Both the position numbers and the translations under genes were made by a program. This document shows, piece after piece, positions 18,211-26,328 of a stretch of DNA of 64,000 bases. This DNA comes from Paramagnetospirillum magneticum AMB-1 (GTDB taxonomy: Bacteria; Pseudomonadota; Alphaproteobacteria; Rhodospirillales; Magnetospirillaceae), in NCBI RefSeq assembly GCF_000009985.1, contig NC_007626.1:62001-126000 (forward strand), given 5' to 3'. Position 1 is the first letter of the stretch; every line of letters begins with the position of its first letter. The notes under the pieces are model-generated. The model was given only the letters and a program-made list of their open reading frames with translations. It did no database searches and was not told the origin of the DNA.

Positions 18211-20155
18211 CATGGCGCAGGCCGAGGCAAAGAAAGGCCAGGACCATTTTGCCACGGCCACGCTGATACGGGTCGTGGAGGAACGGCTTCTGTCGCTGTA
18301 CGGTGAGGGCAGGCTGCACGGCACGGTCCATACCTGTATTGGACAGGAATGGACCGGGGTGTCCGTGGCCAGCGCCCTCAGATCCGGCGATTACATCCTG
18401 TCCAACCATCGGGGACATGGCCACTATTTGGCCTGGACGGATGACGTGGAGGGGCTGATTGCCGAGGTCATGGGCCGGGAAAGTGGTGTCTGCCGGGGCC
18501 GGGGGGGAAGTCAGCACCTTCGTGGCCAGGGCTTCTTTTCCAATGGCATCATCGGCGGCATGGCCCCCGTTGCCGCCGGCCTCGCAATGGCTCATCGCCT
18601 TGCGGGCGACGGCGGGGTGGCGGTGCTGTTTATCGGAGATGGCGGTCTTGGCCAAGGTGCCCTTTTCGAAGCCCTGAATCTTGCGGCCTCCTTCAGCTTA
18701 CCCTTGGTTGTGCTGGTTGAGGCCAACGGAATCGCCCAGTCCACACCGGTGGATACGGTGCAGGCCGGAAGTGCGGTAGGTCGCGCCAGGGCATTTGGCA
18801 TCGAGGCCAGGGAGTCCGATACCTGGAATCCCGAAGACCTGCTGCGCGCGGTTTCCGCCACCGTGGATACGGCCAGGCGCGAAGGGCGTCCTTTGCTCCA
18901 TCTGGTGCGCACATTTCGACTGATGCCCCATTCCAAGGGGGACGACACTCGGGCGCCGGATTTGATCGAAGAGTATCGTCTCAAGGACCCGGTGACGCAG
19001 TGGCTGGCCGAAGGAGGGCCGGACGCCGCCCGTGTTCGGGCGGCGGCAGTCGAGCGGGTTGAGGCCGCTGTCGCCAAGGCGGCGGCAGCTCCTCCGGGTC
19101 TTGTCCCGTCAACCTCGCCCCCCTGTTACGCCAAGCCTGTCAACCTCGTCCCCGTTCGGGCATGTGAGGGACGTCTGGTCGAACATATTCGCGCCGGGCT
19201 GGATGCCGCCATGGCCGCCGACGATCGTTTGCTGCTCTTGGGCGAAGACATCTGCTCGCCATATGGCGGTGCCTTCAAGGTCACCTCCGGGCTATCGGAC
19301 AGCTACCCGGGGCGTGTGTTCAATACTCCGATCAGCGAGGCTGGCTTGGTCGGTGTCGGGGCGGGGCTGGCTCTTGCCGGGCGCCGCGTCGTCGCAGAGA
19401 TAATGTTCGGAGATTTCCTGACATTGGTCGCCGACCAATTGATCAACCACGCCGCTAAATTCACGCAGATGTACGGCGAGGATGTCGAGGTTCCCTTGCT
19501 GGTGCGCACTCCTATGGGAGGGCGCCGGGGCTATGGCCCGACCCACAGTCAGAGTCTTGAGACTCATTTTTTTGGCGTCCCGGGTCTGACGGTCCTGGCC
19601 ATCCATCACCGGATGGATGCCGCAGCGTTTTATGCGCGGCTTATCGCAACGGCCAAGACGCCGCATCTCATCATCGAAAACAAGGTTGCCTATGGTGTCG
19701 ATTGTGCCCGGGACCGCCTTCAGGGGTTCAGCTATGTCGAGACCGACGATGATCTTCCGACACTGGTCGTACGGCCTTGCGTCCAGGCCCAAGTCACCAT
19801 TCTCGGTTATGGTGGAATGTTGCTGGAGATGGAAAAGGCCATGGACCGGCTGTTTGAGGATGCCGATATCGTGACTGAGGCCATATGTCCGGTCGCCCTC
19901 TATCCAAGCAACATGCAGGCGCTCTTGGACTCGGTGTCGCTTACGCGCCGGCTGGTCGTGGTCGAGGAGGGGCAAGGCTACGCGGGATACGGTGCCGAGG
20001 CGGTCGCATTTCTCCACCAGCACCTGCCGGGTGGGTTCAGCCTTCGCCGTCTCTCCGCCTTGCCGACTGCCATCCCTTGTTCCAGGGAGGGGGAGGCTGC
20101 GTGTCTCGTATCGGCCAAGGACATCGTCGAAGCAGTCCAGGAGATTCTTTCGTGA
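18191..20155 (+). CDS. 2-oxoacid dehydrogenase E1, fused alpha and beta subunits
   Basis: A 654-residue fusion. Residues about 20-300 are an E1-alpha domain with the ThDP motif GDGGLGQG (149 onward) closing at N179. Residues about 325-654 are an E1-beta domain with GEDIC and the ThDP-activating Glu (E383) in ISEAGLVGVGAG. It should decarboxylate a 2-oxoacid and reductively acylate a lipoyl group. The next gene, coupled by GTGA, supplies a lipoyl domain but not a normal E2. No E3 gene is nearby. The start is either this ATG, overlapping the upstream gene by 20 bases, or an in-frame ATG at 18212. The substrate oxoacid is unknown. Confidence 0.87.
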   Translation: MQSALPDMAQAEAKKGQDHFATATLIRVVEERLLSLYGEGRLHGTVHTCIGQEWTGVSVASALRSGDYILSNHRGHGHYLAWTDDVEGLIAEVMGRESGVCRGRGGSQHLRGQGFFSNGIIGGMAPVAAGLAMAHRLAGDGGVAVLFIGDGGLGQGALFEALNLAASFSLPLVVLVEANGIAQSTPVDTVQAGSAVGRARAFGIEARESDTWNPEDLLRAVSATVDTARREGRPLLHLVRTFRLMPHSKGDDTRAPDLIEEYRLKDPVTQWLAEGGPDAARVRAAAVERVEAAVAKAAAAPPGLVPSTSPPCYAKPVNLVPVRACEGRLVEHIRAGLDAAMAADDRLLLLGEDICSPYGGAFKVTSGLSDSYPGRVFNTPISEAGLVGVGAGLALAGRRVVAEIMFGDFLTLVADQLINHAAKFTQMYGEDVEVPLLVRTPMGGRRGYGPTHSQSLETHFFGVPGLTVLAIHHRMDAAAFYARLIATAKTPHLIIENKVAYGVDCARDRLQGFSYVETDDDLPTLVVRPCVQAQVTILGYGGMLLEMEKAMDRLFEDADIVTEAICPVALYPSNMQALLDSVSLTRRLVVVEEGQGYAGYGAEAVAFLHQHLPGGFSLRRLSALPTAIPCSREGEAACLVSAKDIVEAVQEILS

Positions 20156-21264
20156 CAGACTTCATCGTCATTCGGGCGCCCAAGAATTCTGCCAACGACG
20201 AATCGGTGATGGTTGTCCGCCTGCACGTCCAAGCGGGAGAACATGTGCGCGCCGGGCAAATGCTGCTTGAGGTTGAGACCAGCAAGGCGGTTATCGAAAT
20301 CGACGCTCCCGCCAGCGGCCGCTTCTTCCCGGCGGTCCAAGTGGGAGATCACGTCCCGGTAGGCCGAATTCTTGGGGGTGTTGGCCAAGATTCCGAGCAT
20401 TTGGCGGCGGCCCTGGCGGCCGAGAATGTTCCGTCCGGGGAGGTGTCTGTTGCCTTGCGGACCGACGGTGTCAGATTCTCGCGCACGGCTTCGGAGATGA
20501 TCGCCCGACATGGGCTCGATCCCGATTCATTTGATGGACAGGGGCTTGTTACCGCGGCGATGGTCGCCGCAGTCCTGGCACGAGCCGCCGATGGCAATTC
20601 GAAGCCTCGAAGCGGCCCCGTGCGGCGCGGGGAGAACGGTAAAGTTGTCCTGCTGGGGGCCGGGCCCGGCGCCTGGCAATTGCTATCCGTCCTGGAACAC
20701 GAGCATGGCAGTGAAGTGGTCGGCATCCTGGACGATGATCCGCTCAAGCTTGGCCGGGAGTTGAACGGTGTCAAGGTGATCGGCCCGCTTTCCATGCTGA
20801 CCGAACTGGCGGAACAGGGGCGGGCTGATTCGGCGATCTGCACGACGCCGACCTCCATCCCATTTCGCGCCAAGGCGCATCAGCTGACCAAGGCCGCCGG
20901 ATTGCGTGGCGCCAATATCATTCACCCCAGCGCCCTTTTCGATATCGACGTGGCGATCGGGGAAGGCAATTTCATCGGCGCGTTCAGCTATATCGGCGCC
21001 GGGACGGTCTTGGGCGACTACTGCTTCCTCAGTTCGAGGACCACGTTTGAACATCACAATACCCTTGGAAACGGCATTACCACCGGGCCGGGAGTGTCGA
21101 CCTCCGGATTGGTGACGGTGGGCAATCATGTCCGCTTTGGTGGTCATATCCTGGTCGAACCCAATGTCACCATTGGCAATGACGTCGTGATTGCGTCAGG
21201 AATGACCGTCACCGCTGACGTCGAAGCCAACAGCGTTCTTCGCCAGCGAGTTGCCACCCGCTGA
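20152..21264 (+). CDS. Lipoyl domain - E1/E3-binding domain - NeuD/PglD-like sugar N-acyltransferase chimera
   Basis: A 370-residue protein of three parts. Residues 1-76 form a biotinyl/lipoyl domain with the modifiable Lys (K45) in VETSKAVIEI. Residues about 106-142 resemble a peripheral-subunit-binding domain (SRTASEMIARHGLDP, then GLVTAAMV). Residues 164-370 match PglD/NeuD acyltransferases: a Rossmann-like N-part (VVLLGAGPG) and a left-handed beta-helix with hexapeptides, where H301 in FEHHNTLG aligns with the PglD catalytic His. The usual CAT-fold E2 core is absent. The GTG start overlaps the E1 stop and follows AGGAG. It could transfer an acyl group from lipoyl-lysine directly to an amino sugar; this is inference. 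Confidence 0.85.
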   Translation: MTDFIVIRAPKNSANDESVMVVRLHVQAGEHVRAGQMLLEVETSKAVIEIDAPASGRFFPAVQVGDHVPVGRILGGVGQDSEHLAAALAAENVPSGEVSVALRTDGVRFSRTASEMIARHGLDPDSFDGQGLVTAAMVAAVLARAADGNSKPRSGPVRRGENGKVVLLGAGPGAWQLLSVLEHEHGSEVVGILDDDPLKLGRELNGVKVIGPLSMLTELAEQGRADSAICTTPTSIPFRAKAHQLTKAAGLRGANIIHPSALFDIDVAIGEGNFIGAFSYIGAGTVLGDYCFLSSRTTFEHHNTLGNGITTGPGVSTSGLVTVGNHVRFGGHILVEPNVTIGNDVVIASGMTVTADVEANSVLRQRVATR

Positions 21265-21271
21265 TCCGTGC

Positions 21272-21317
21272 TTGGCGCCAAGGTAAAATATACCTTTCAG
21301 ATGTTATATTGCATAAC
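21272..21317 (+). promoter_or_regulatory. AT-rich intergenic region with three consecutive dyads
   Basis: Between the acyltransferase chimera and the aminotransferase lie 121 bases without a gene. Three inverted repeats follow one another: TTGGCGCCAA (21272-21281), AAGGTA-AAATA-TACCTT (21280-21296) and GTTAT-ATTGC-ATAAC (21303-21317). The AT content is much higher than in the flanking genes. This could be an operator/promoter for the legionaminic genes or a weak stop signal for the upstream operon. No good -35/-10 pair or T-tract settles the question. Confidence 0.4.
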
Positions 21318-21385
21318 TGAGATGGTTTGTTTGTTGCTGTTGTTGTGACATGCAAATCAAATGCTGTATGAGAGAAATGACGAAC

Positions 21386-22480
21386 ATGACTCCGCCTACC
21401 GTTCCCTACTTAGATCTTCGTGTCACCGATGATGCCGAGCGTGAAGATTTGCTGGCTGCCGTGGATCGCGTGCTACGCCATGGACGAATCGTCCTGGGTC
21501 CGGAAGTGGCGGAATTCGAGGCCAGGATTGCCGCGCGGGTGGGGCGTCGCTTTGCCGTTGGGGTGAATTCTGGTACCGACGCGCTGATCCTGGCGTTGCG
21601 TGCCCTGGGCATCGGTGCCGGCGACGAGGTGATTGTTCCGGCCCTGTCGTTCGTGGCCTCCGCCAACATCGTCAAGCTGGCCGGAGCGGTTCCGGTATTT
21701 GCCGATCTTGGTCCCGATATGAACATGGATCCGGCGGTGATCGAGGGTTTGATCACCCCGGCCACCAGGGCCATCCTGCCGGTTCACTTCGCCGGCAAGA
21801 TCTGCCGCATGGAGGAAATTTGCGCGATTGCCGAGCGCCATCGCCTGCTGGTTATCGAGGACGCCGCTCAGGCTTTCGATGCTGTGCGTCATGGCCGCAA
21901 GGCGGGCTCGTTCGGCCAAGTGGGCTGCTTCTCCATGAATTGCATGAAAGTCCTGGCGTCTCTTGGAGAAGCGGGTGTCATCGTGACCGACGACGACGCT
22001 CTTCACGATCATTTGGTACAGCTGCGCTACCACGGCTTGGTGACAAAGGAATCCTGTGGCTTTCTCAGCCATAACGGTCGCCTGGACACCGTACACGCCG
22101 CCATGCTTTCCGTGCGGCTGGATCGCTTCGACGAGGTCATGCGTCGCCGTCGGGATAATGCCGCTTATTATTCCGCCCGGTTGGGGCATCTGGTCGACGT
22201 GCCGCGCGATGATGCCGATTGCCAGGACGCCTACTATATCTACGTGATTGCCACCGACCGGCGTGATGCGCTGCAGGACTTCCTGACCGCCAGGGGGATA
22301 GAAACCAAGCAGCCGCATATTCTGATGCCCGAGCACCCTGTTCACAAGGATGCGCGGGGATTCTGGGACAACGCCGCACGTGTCCATCACCGCCGTCTGA
22401 GCCTGCCGATCAGCGAAAAACTGACGGATACGCAGCGGACTTACGTGGCAGACGCCATTGTTGAGTTCTTCAATATTTGA
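21386..22480 (+). CDS. DegT/DnrJ/EryC1-type sugar aminotransferase
   Basis: A 364-residue PLP-dependent aminotransferase acting on keto-sugars bound to nucleotides. It shows VGVNSGTDALILALRALGIG, EVIVPALSFVASAN, IEDAAQAF (Asp for the PLP pyridine) and the Schiff-base Lys in FSMNCMK. The lysine segment is less glycine-rich than usual but intact. I place the start at the ATG about ten bases after AGAGAA (21370-21375); in-frame ATGs at 21350, 21368 and 21377 are alternatives. It may make the amine that the upstream acyltransferase modifies. It is distinct from the LegC gene downstream. Confidence 0.88.
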   Translation: MTPPTVPYLDLRVTDDAEREDLLAAVDRVLRHGRIVLGPEVAEFEARIAARVGRRFAVGVNSGTDALILALRALGIGAGDEVIVPALSFVASANIVKLAGAVPVFADLGPDMNMDPAVIEGLITPATRAILPVHFAGKICRMEEICAIAERHRLLVIEDAAQAFDAVRHGRKAGSFGQVGCFSMNCMKVLASLGEAGVIVTDDDALHDHLVQLRYHGLVTKESCGFLSHNGRLDTVHAAMLSVRLDRFDEVMRRRRDNAAYYSARLGHLVDVPRDDADCQDAYYIYVIATDRRDALQDFLTARGIETKQPHILMPEHPVHKDARGFWDNAARVHHRRLSLPISEKLTDTQRTYVADAIVEFFNI

Positions 22481-22492
22481 GAGGCGTTCGCC

Positions 22493-22972
22493 ATGCCTGC
22501 CGTGATTTACAATACCGATGATGTCGCGCTGGTCGGGCGTGACATGCTCGAGACATTGAAAGCCGAGGCGGTGAACGCGCCGCTGCGCCGCTCGCGCTTG
22601 TGTCTTCATCGCACGCCCGAGGACCCGCTGCATGAGATGGTCATCGCCTTTTGCCGCGACAGCTATGTCCGGCCTCACCGCCATCTGACCAAGACCGAAT
22701 CATTTCATGTGATCGAGGGCCGTATCCTGGTGGTGTTGTTTGACGATAATGGTCGTGTGACCCACCGTATTCCCATGACGCCTCCCGGAGGGGACAATCC
22801 GTTTCTTTACCGGGTTGCCGCGCCGATCTGGCATACATTGATCCCGGAAACTGACTTCGCGGTGATCCACGAAGTCACCAATGGCCCGTTCCGGGCCGAG
22901 GATGGCGATTTCGCCCCCTGGTCGCCGGATGATCCAGAGAGTTCTCAAGCCTACCGGGCGTCCCTGGTCTGA
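22493..22972 (+). CDS. WbuC-family cupin-fold protein
   Basis: A 159-residue cupin with the WbuC-like metal-binding block RPHRHLTKTESFHVIEGR and a second histidine in PIWHTLIP. WbuC proteins occur in O-antigen clusters beside amino-sugar genes; I know no proven activity for them. It is not RmlC: the RmlC epimerase motifs and length are missing. It begins 12 bases after the aminotransferase, with GAGG as ribosome site, and is followed at once by legB, so it likely serves the same sugar branch. Confidence 0.85.
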   Translation: MPAVIYNTDDVALVGRDMLETLKAEAVNAPLRRSRLCLHRTPEDPLHEMVIAFCRDSYVRPHRHLTKTESFHVIEGRILVVLFDDNGRVTHRIPMTPPGGDNPFLYRVAAPIWHTLIPETDFAVIHEVTNGPFRAEDGDFAPWSPDDPESSQAYRASLV

Positions 22973-22975
22973 CGG

Positions 22976-23995
22976 ATGAGTTCAATGCCATCGCTTAAGA
23001 AAATTCTGGTCACCGGTGCAGACGGCTTCATCGGCTCGCATCTGACCGAAGAACTGGTACGGCGCGGCTACGACGTGCGCGCCTTCGCCCTTTATAATTC
23101 CTTCGGGTCCTGGGGCTGGCTGGACGCCGCGGAACCGGCGGTCAGGAATTCGCTCGACGTGTTCCTGGGCGATATCCGCGATCCCCATGGGGTGCGCAAG
23201 GCCATGGAGGGCTGCGACGCGGTGCTGCATCTGGCGGCGCTGATCGCCATTCCCTATTCCTATCACTCGCCTGCCACCTATGTGGAAACCAACGTCACCG
23301 GGACGCTGAACGTGGTTCAGGCGGCGCGCGATCTGGGGGTTTCCCGGGTGGTGTGCACCTCCACCAGCGAGGTCTACGGCACCGCCCGCTACGTGCCCAT
23401 CGACGAGGACCATCCGCTGCAGGGGCAGTCTCCCTACTCGGCCACCAAGATCGGCGCCGACCAGATGGCGTTGTCCTACCACCGCTCGTTCGCCACGCCG
23501 GTCACGGTGCTGCGGCCGTTCAACACCTACGGACCCCGCCAGTCGGCCCGCGCCGTCATCCCCACCATCATCACCCAGATCGCGGCGGGGGCCCGGACGC
23601 TTAAACTGGGGGCCCTGCATCCCACCCGCGACTTCTCCTATGTGGCCGATACGGCCGCGGGTTTCATCGCCATGCTGAATGCCCCGGAAACGGTGCTGGG
23701 CGAGGTGATCAATATCGGCTCGGGCTTCGAGATTTCCATCGGCGACACCGCGCGGCTGATCGCCGAGGTCATGGGCGCCCAGGTGGACATCACTTGTGAC
23801 GACCAGCGCCTGCGGCCGGAAAAGAGCGAGGTGGAACGCCTGTTCGCCGGCACGGACAAGGCCGCCCGTCTGCTGGGTTGGCAACCGGCCCATGGCGGAC
23901 TGGAAGGCTTTCGCCGCGGACTGGCCGAAACCGTGCGCTGGTTCTCCGATCCGGCCAATCTGGCCCGCTACCGGGCCGACCGCTACACCATCTGA
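22976..23995 (+). CDS. legB: NAD-dependent 4,6-dehydratase, legionaminic acid pathway (LegB)
   Basis: A 339-residue SDR that should convert an NDP-GlcNAc-type sugar to the 4-keto-6-deoxy form, the first step of legionaminic acid synthesis. It shows GADGFIGSHLTEELVRRGYD, FALYNSFGSWGWLD (typical of LegB), CTSTSEVYG and YxxxK in SPYSATK. The following genes are legC, legG and legI in pathway order, which supports the name. The nucleotide (UDP or GDP) is uncertain: the PtmE-like gene downstream argues for GDP. An internal ATG nine bases on is an alternative start. Confidence 0.9.
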   Translation: MSSMPSLKKILVTGADGFIGSHLTEELVRRGYDVRAFALYNSFGSWGWLDAAEPAVRNSLDVFLGDIRDPHGVRKAMEGCDAVLHLAALIAIPYSYHSPATYVETNVTGTLNVVQAARDLGVSRVVCTSTSEVYGTARYVPIDEDHPLQGQSPYSATKIGADQMALSYHRSFATPVTVLRPFNTYGPRQSARAVIPTIITQIAAGARTLKLGALHPTRDFSYVADTAAGFIAMLNAPETVLGEVINIGSGFEISIGDTARLIAEVMGAQVDITCDDQRLRPEKSEVERLFAGTDKAARLLGWQPAHGGLEGFRRGLAETVRWFSDPANLARYRADRYTI

Positions 23996-24012
23996 GCACC
24001 GGGGGATTTTCC

Positions 24013-25155
24013 GTGATTCCACTTTGCGTTCCCAATCTGACGGGCAACGAGGCCCGCTATCTTCAGGAATGCGTGGACAGCACCTTCGTGTCTTCCGTCG
24101 GCCCCTTCGTTGACCGGTTGGAGGACATGGTGGCCGCTGCCGCCGGGTCCTCGCTGCGCGCCGTGGCCACTTCGGCGGGAACCACCGGCCTGCACGCCGC
24201 CCTCACCGCCGTGGGCGTGGGGCGCGACGATCTGGTGATCATGCCGGCCTTCACCTTCGTGGCCAGCGCCAATGCCGTGGCCCATTGCGGTGCCACGCCC
24301 TGGCTGCTGGACGTGACGGCGGAAAGTTGGACTCTGGACCCCGCCCTGCTTGAACGGGTGCTGCAGGCCGAGACGGTACGAGACGGCGATGTCTTGCGCC
24401 ATCAGGCCAGCGGCCGGCGGGTGGCGGCGGTGCTGCCGGTGCATGTGCTCGGCTGTCCCGCCGACATGGACGCCATCCTCGCCGTCGCCCGTGCCCACGA
24501 TCTCAAGGTGGTGGCCGATGCCGCCGCCGCCCTGGGGTCGCGCTATCGCGGCCGCCCTATCGCCCAGTTGGGTGCCGATCTCTCGGTGGTGTCGTTCAAC
24601 GGCAACAAGACGGTGACCGCCGGCGGCGGCGGCGCGGTGATCGGGACAGATCCAGACCTGCTGGATCTGGTCCGCCATCTGACCACCACGGCGCGGGTCG
24701 GTGCCGACTATCTTCATGACCGGGTGGGCTTCAACTACCGCATGACCAATCTGCAGGCGGCGGTGGGCTGCGCGCAGCTGGAGCGGCTGGAGGAATTCGT
24801 CGCCGCCAAGCGCCGCATCCGTGCCGCCTATGACGCCGCCTTCGCCGGCAGGCCGGGAATCAGTCCCTTTCCCCAGCCCCTTTGGGCGGAAAGCGAATGC
24901 TGGTTTTCCGGCTTCGTGCTGGACCGGGCGGAGCGCATGGCGGCCTTGCGGACCGGACTGCGCGAAAGGGGAGTGGACGCCCGCCCGTTCTGGCGGCCCA
25001 TGCACCTGCAGCCGGCCTTCGCCGAGGCATTGCGCACGCCCATGACGGTGACGGACTCCGTGTGGAACCGCATCGTCACCCTGCCCTGTTCCACGGCCCT
25101 GACCGAGGCGGAACAGCGTTCGGTGGTGGCCGCGGTGGAAGAGGCGCTGCGATGA
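24013..25155 (+). CDS. legC: LegC-family aminotransferase
   Basis: A 380-residue PLP aminotransferase that adds the 4-amino group to the LegB product. It shows the LegC N-terminus IPLCVPNLTGNE and FVSSVGPFVD, ATSAGTTGLHAAL, VVADAAAALGS and the Schiff-base Lys in SFNGNKTVTAGGGG. The GTG start follows GGGGGAT (24001-24006) at about six bases; the reading frame extends upstream only into legB. The stop overlaps the ATG of legG. In other legionaminic operons a NeuD-like acetyltransferase (LegH) comes next; here it is absent. Confidence 0.92.
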   Translation: MIPLCVPNLTGNEARYLQECVDSTFVSSVGPFVDRLEDMVAAAAGSSLRAVATSAGTTGLHAALTAVGVGRDDLVIMPAFTFVASANAVAHCGATPWLLDVTAESWTLDPALLERVLQAETVRDGDVLRHQASGRRVAAVLPVHVLGCPADMDAILAVARAHDLKVVADAAAALGSRYRGRPIAQLGADLSVVSFNGNKTVTAGGGGAVIGTDPDLLDLVRHLTTTARVGADYLHDRVGFNYRMTNLQAAVGCAQLERLEEFVAAKRRIRAAYDAAFAGRPGISPFPQPLWAESECWFSGFVLDRAERMAALRTGLRERGVDARPFWRPMHLQPAFAEALRTPMTVTDSVWNRIVTLPCSTALTEAEQRSVVAAVEEALR

Positions 25156-26324
25156 AGCGGATTTGCGTCGTCACCGGAACGCGGGCCGAATACGGGCCGC
25201 TGTTCTGGGTGCTGAAGGAAATCGACGCCCATGCCGATCTTGAACTGCAGCTGGTGGTCACCGGCATGCATCTGTCTCCCGAATACGGCTCCACCTGGAA
25301 AACCATCGAGGCCGACGGCTTTGCCATCGCCGCCAAGGTGGAGATGCTGCTGTCGGGCGATACCGGCGTGGCCATCGCCAAGTCCATGGGGCTGGGCACC
25401 ATCGGTTTCGCCGACGCCTTCGAGCGGCTGAAGCCCGACATCGTCGTGGTGTGGGGCGACCGGTTCGAGCTGATGGCGGCGGTTCAGGCCGCCGTGGTGG
25501 CGCGGATTCCCATCGCCCATATCGGTGGCGGCGACGTGACCGAGGGTGCCTTCGACGACGCCATCCGCCATGCCATCAGCAAGATGGCCCATCTGCATTT
25601 TCCCATCATCGCCGATTCCGCCCGCCGCCTCCGTCAGCTGGGGGAGGACCCCGAGCGGATTCACCTGACCGGCAACGCCAGCCTCGACCATCTGCGGCGC
25701 ACCATTTTCCTGGAGCGGGCCGAGGTGGAGACGCGGCTGAATTTCAGCCTGCGGCCCCGCAATGTGCTGGTGACCTATCATCCGGTGACGCTGGACCCGG
25801 AGGAGGGCCGGCGTGGCTGGGCCGAAATGCTGGCCGCGCTCGAGTCTTTGGGGGACGAGGTGGGAATCGTCATGACCGCCCCCAATGCCGACAATGACAG
25901 CCGCGAGCTGATGGTGGCGCTGGAGGCCTTCGTCGGGGCGCATCCCAACGCCATCCTTCGGACCTCCCTGGGCTCGCAGCTCTATATGAGTACCGCCCGG
26001 CTGTGCGATGCGGTGGTGGGCAATTCGTCGAGCGGCCTGCTGGAGATCCCGTCGCTGGGTGTCGCCACCGTCAATATCGGGACCCGCCAGAAGGGTCGGC
26101 CGCGCGCTGACTCGGTGATCGACTGTCCGCCGGAGCGCGCGGCTATCCGCGCGGCCATGGACCGGGCCATGGCCATGGATTGCTCGGCGGTGGTCAATCC
26201 CTATGGAGACGGCCAGTCGGCGCGGCGCATTGTTCAGGTGCTGGCCGGAATCGAGGATTTCCCCGCATTGCTGCACAAAAGTTTCGTCGACCTCGCCGGA
26301 CCCGGCGAGGCGGGGGAGGAGTAA
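25152..26324 (+). CDS. legG: Hydrolysing NDP-sugar 2-epimerase (LegG/NeuC family)
   Basis: A 390-residue enzyme that should remove the nucleotide and invert C2, giving 2,4-diacylamino-2,4,6-trideoxymannose. Typical blocks are VTGTRAEYGPL, VVTGMHLSPEYG, VWGDRFE, AHIGGGDVTEGAFDD, GNASLD and VGNSSSGLLEIP. The start overlaps the legC stop (ATGA), and the gene ends four bases before the GTG of legI. Its substrate should carry an N4 acyl group, which implies that an acyltransferase acts between LegC and this enzyme. Confidence 0.92.
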   Translation: MKRICVVTGTRAEYGPLFWVLKEIDAHADLELQLVVTGMHLSPEYGSTWKTIEADGFAIAAKVEMLLSGDTGVAIAKSMGLGTIGFADAFERLKPDIVVVWGDRFELMAAVQAAVVARIPIAHIGGGDVTEGAFDDAIRHAISKMAHLHFPIIADSARRLRQLGEDPERIHLTGNASLDHLRRTIFLERAEVETRLNFSLRPRNVLVTYHPVTLDPEEGRRGWAEMLAALESLGDEVGIVMTAPNADNDSRELMVALEAFVGAHPNAILRTSLGSQLYMSTARLCDAVVGNSSSGLLEIPSLGVATVNIGTRQKGRPRADSVIDCPPERAAIRAAMDRAMAMDCSAVVNPYGDGQSARRIVQVLAGIEDFPALLHKSFVDLAGPGEAGEE

Positions 26325-26328
26325 GGCC

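Noticed and set aside
18191..20155. Ordinary pyruvate or branched-chain dehydrogenase operon
   Set aside because: No CAT-fold E2 and no E3 follow; the lipoyl partner has a sugar acyltransferase domain and the neighbours are sugar genes.
22493..22972. WbuC cupin as a missing RmlC epimerase
   Set aside because: The conserved block and length fit WbuC; the RmlC catalytic pattern is absent.
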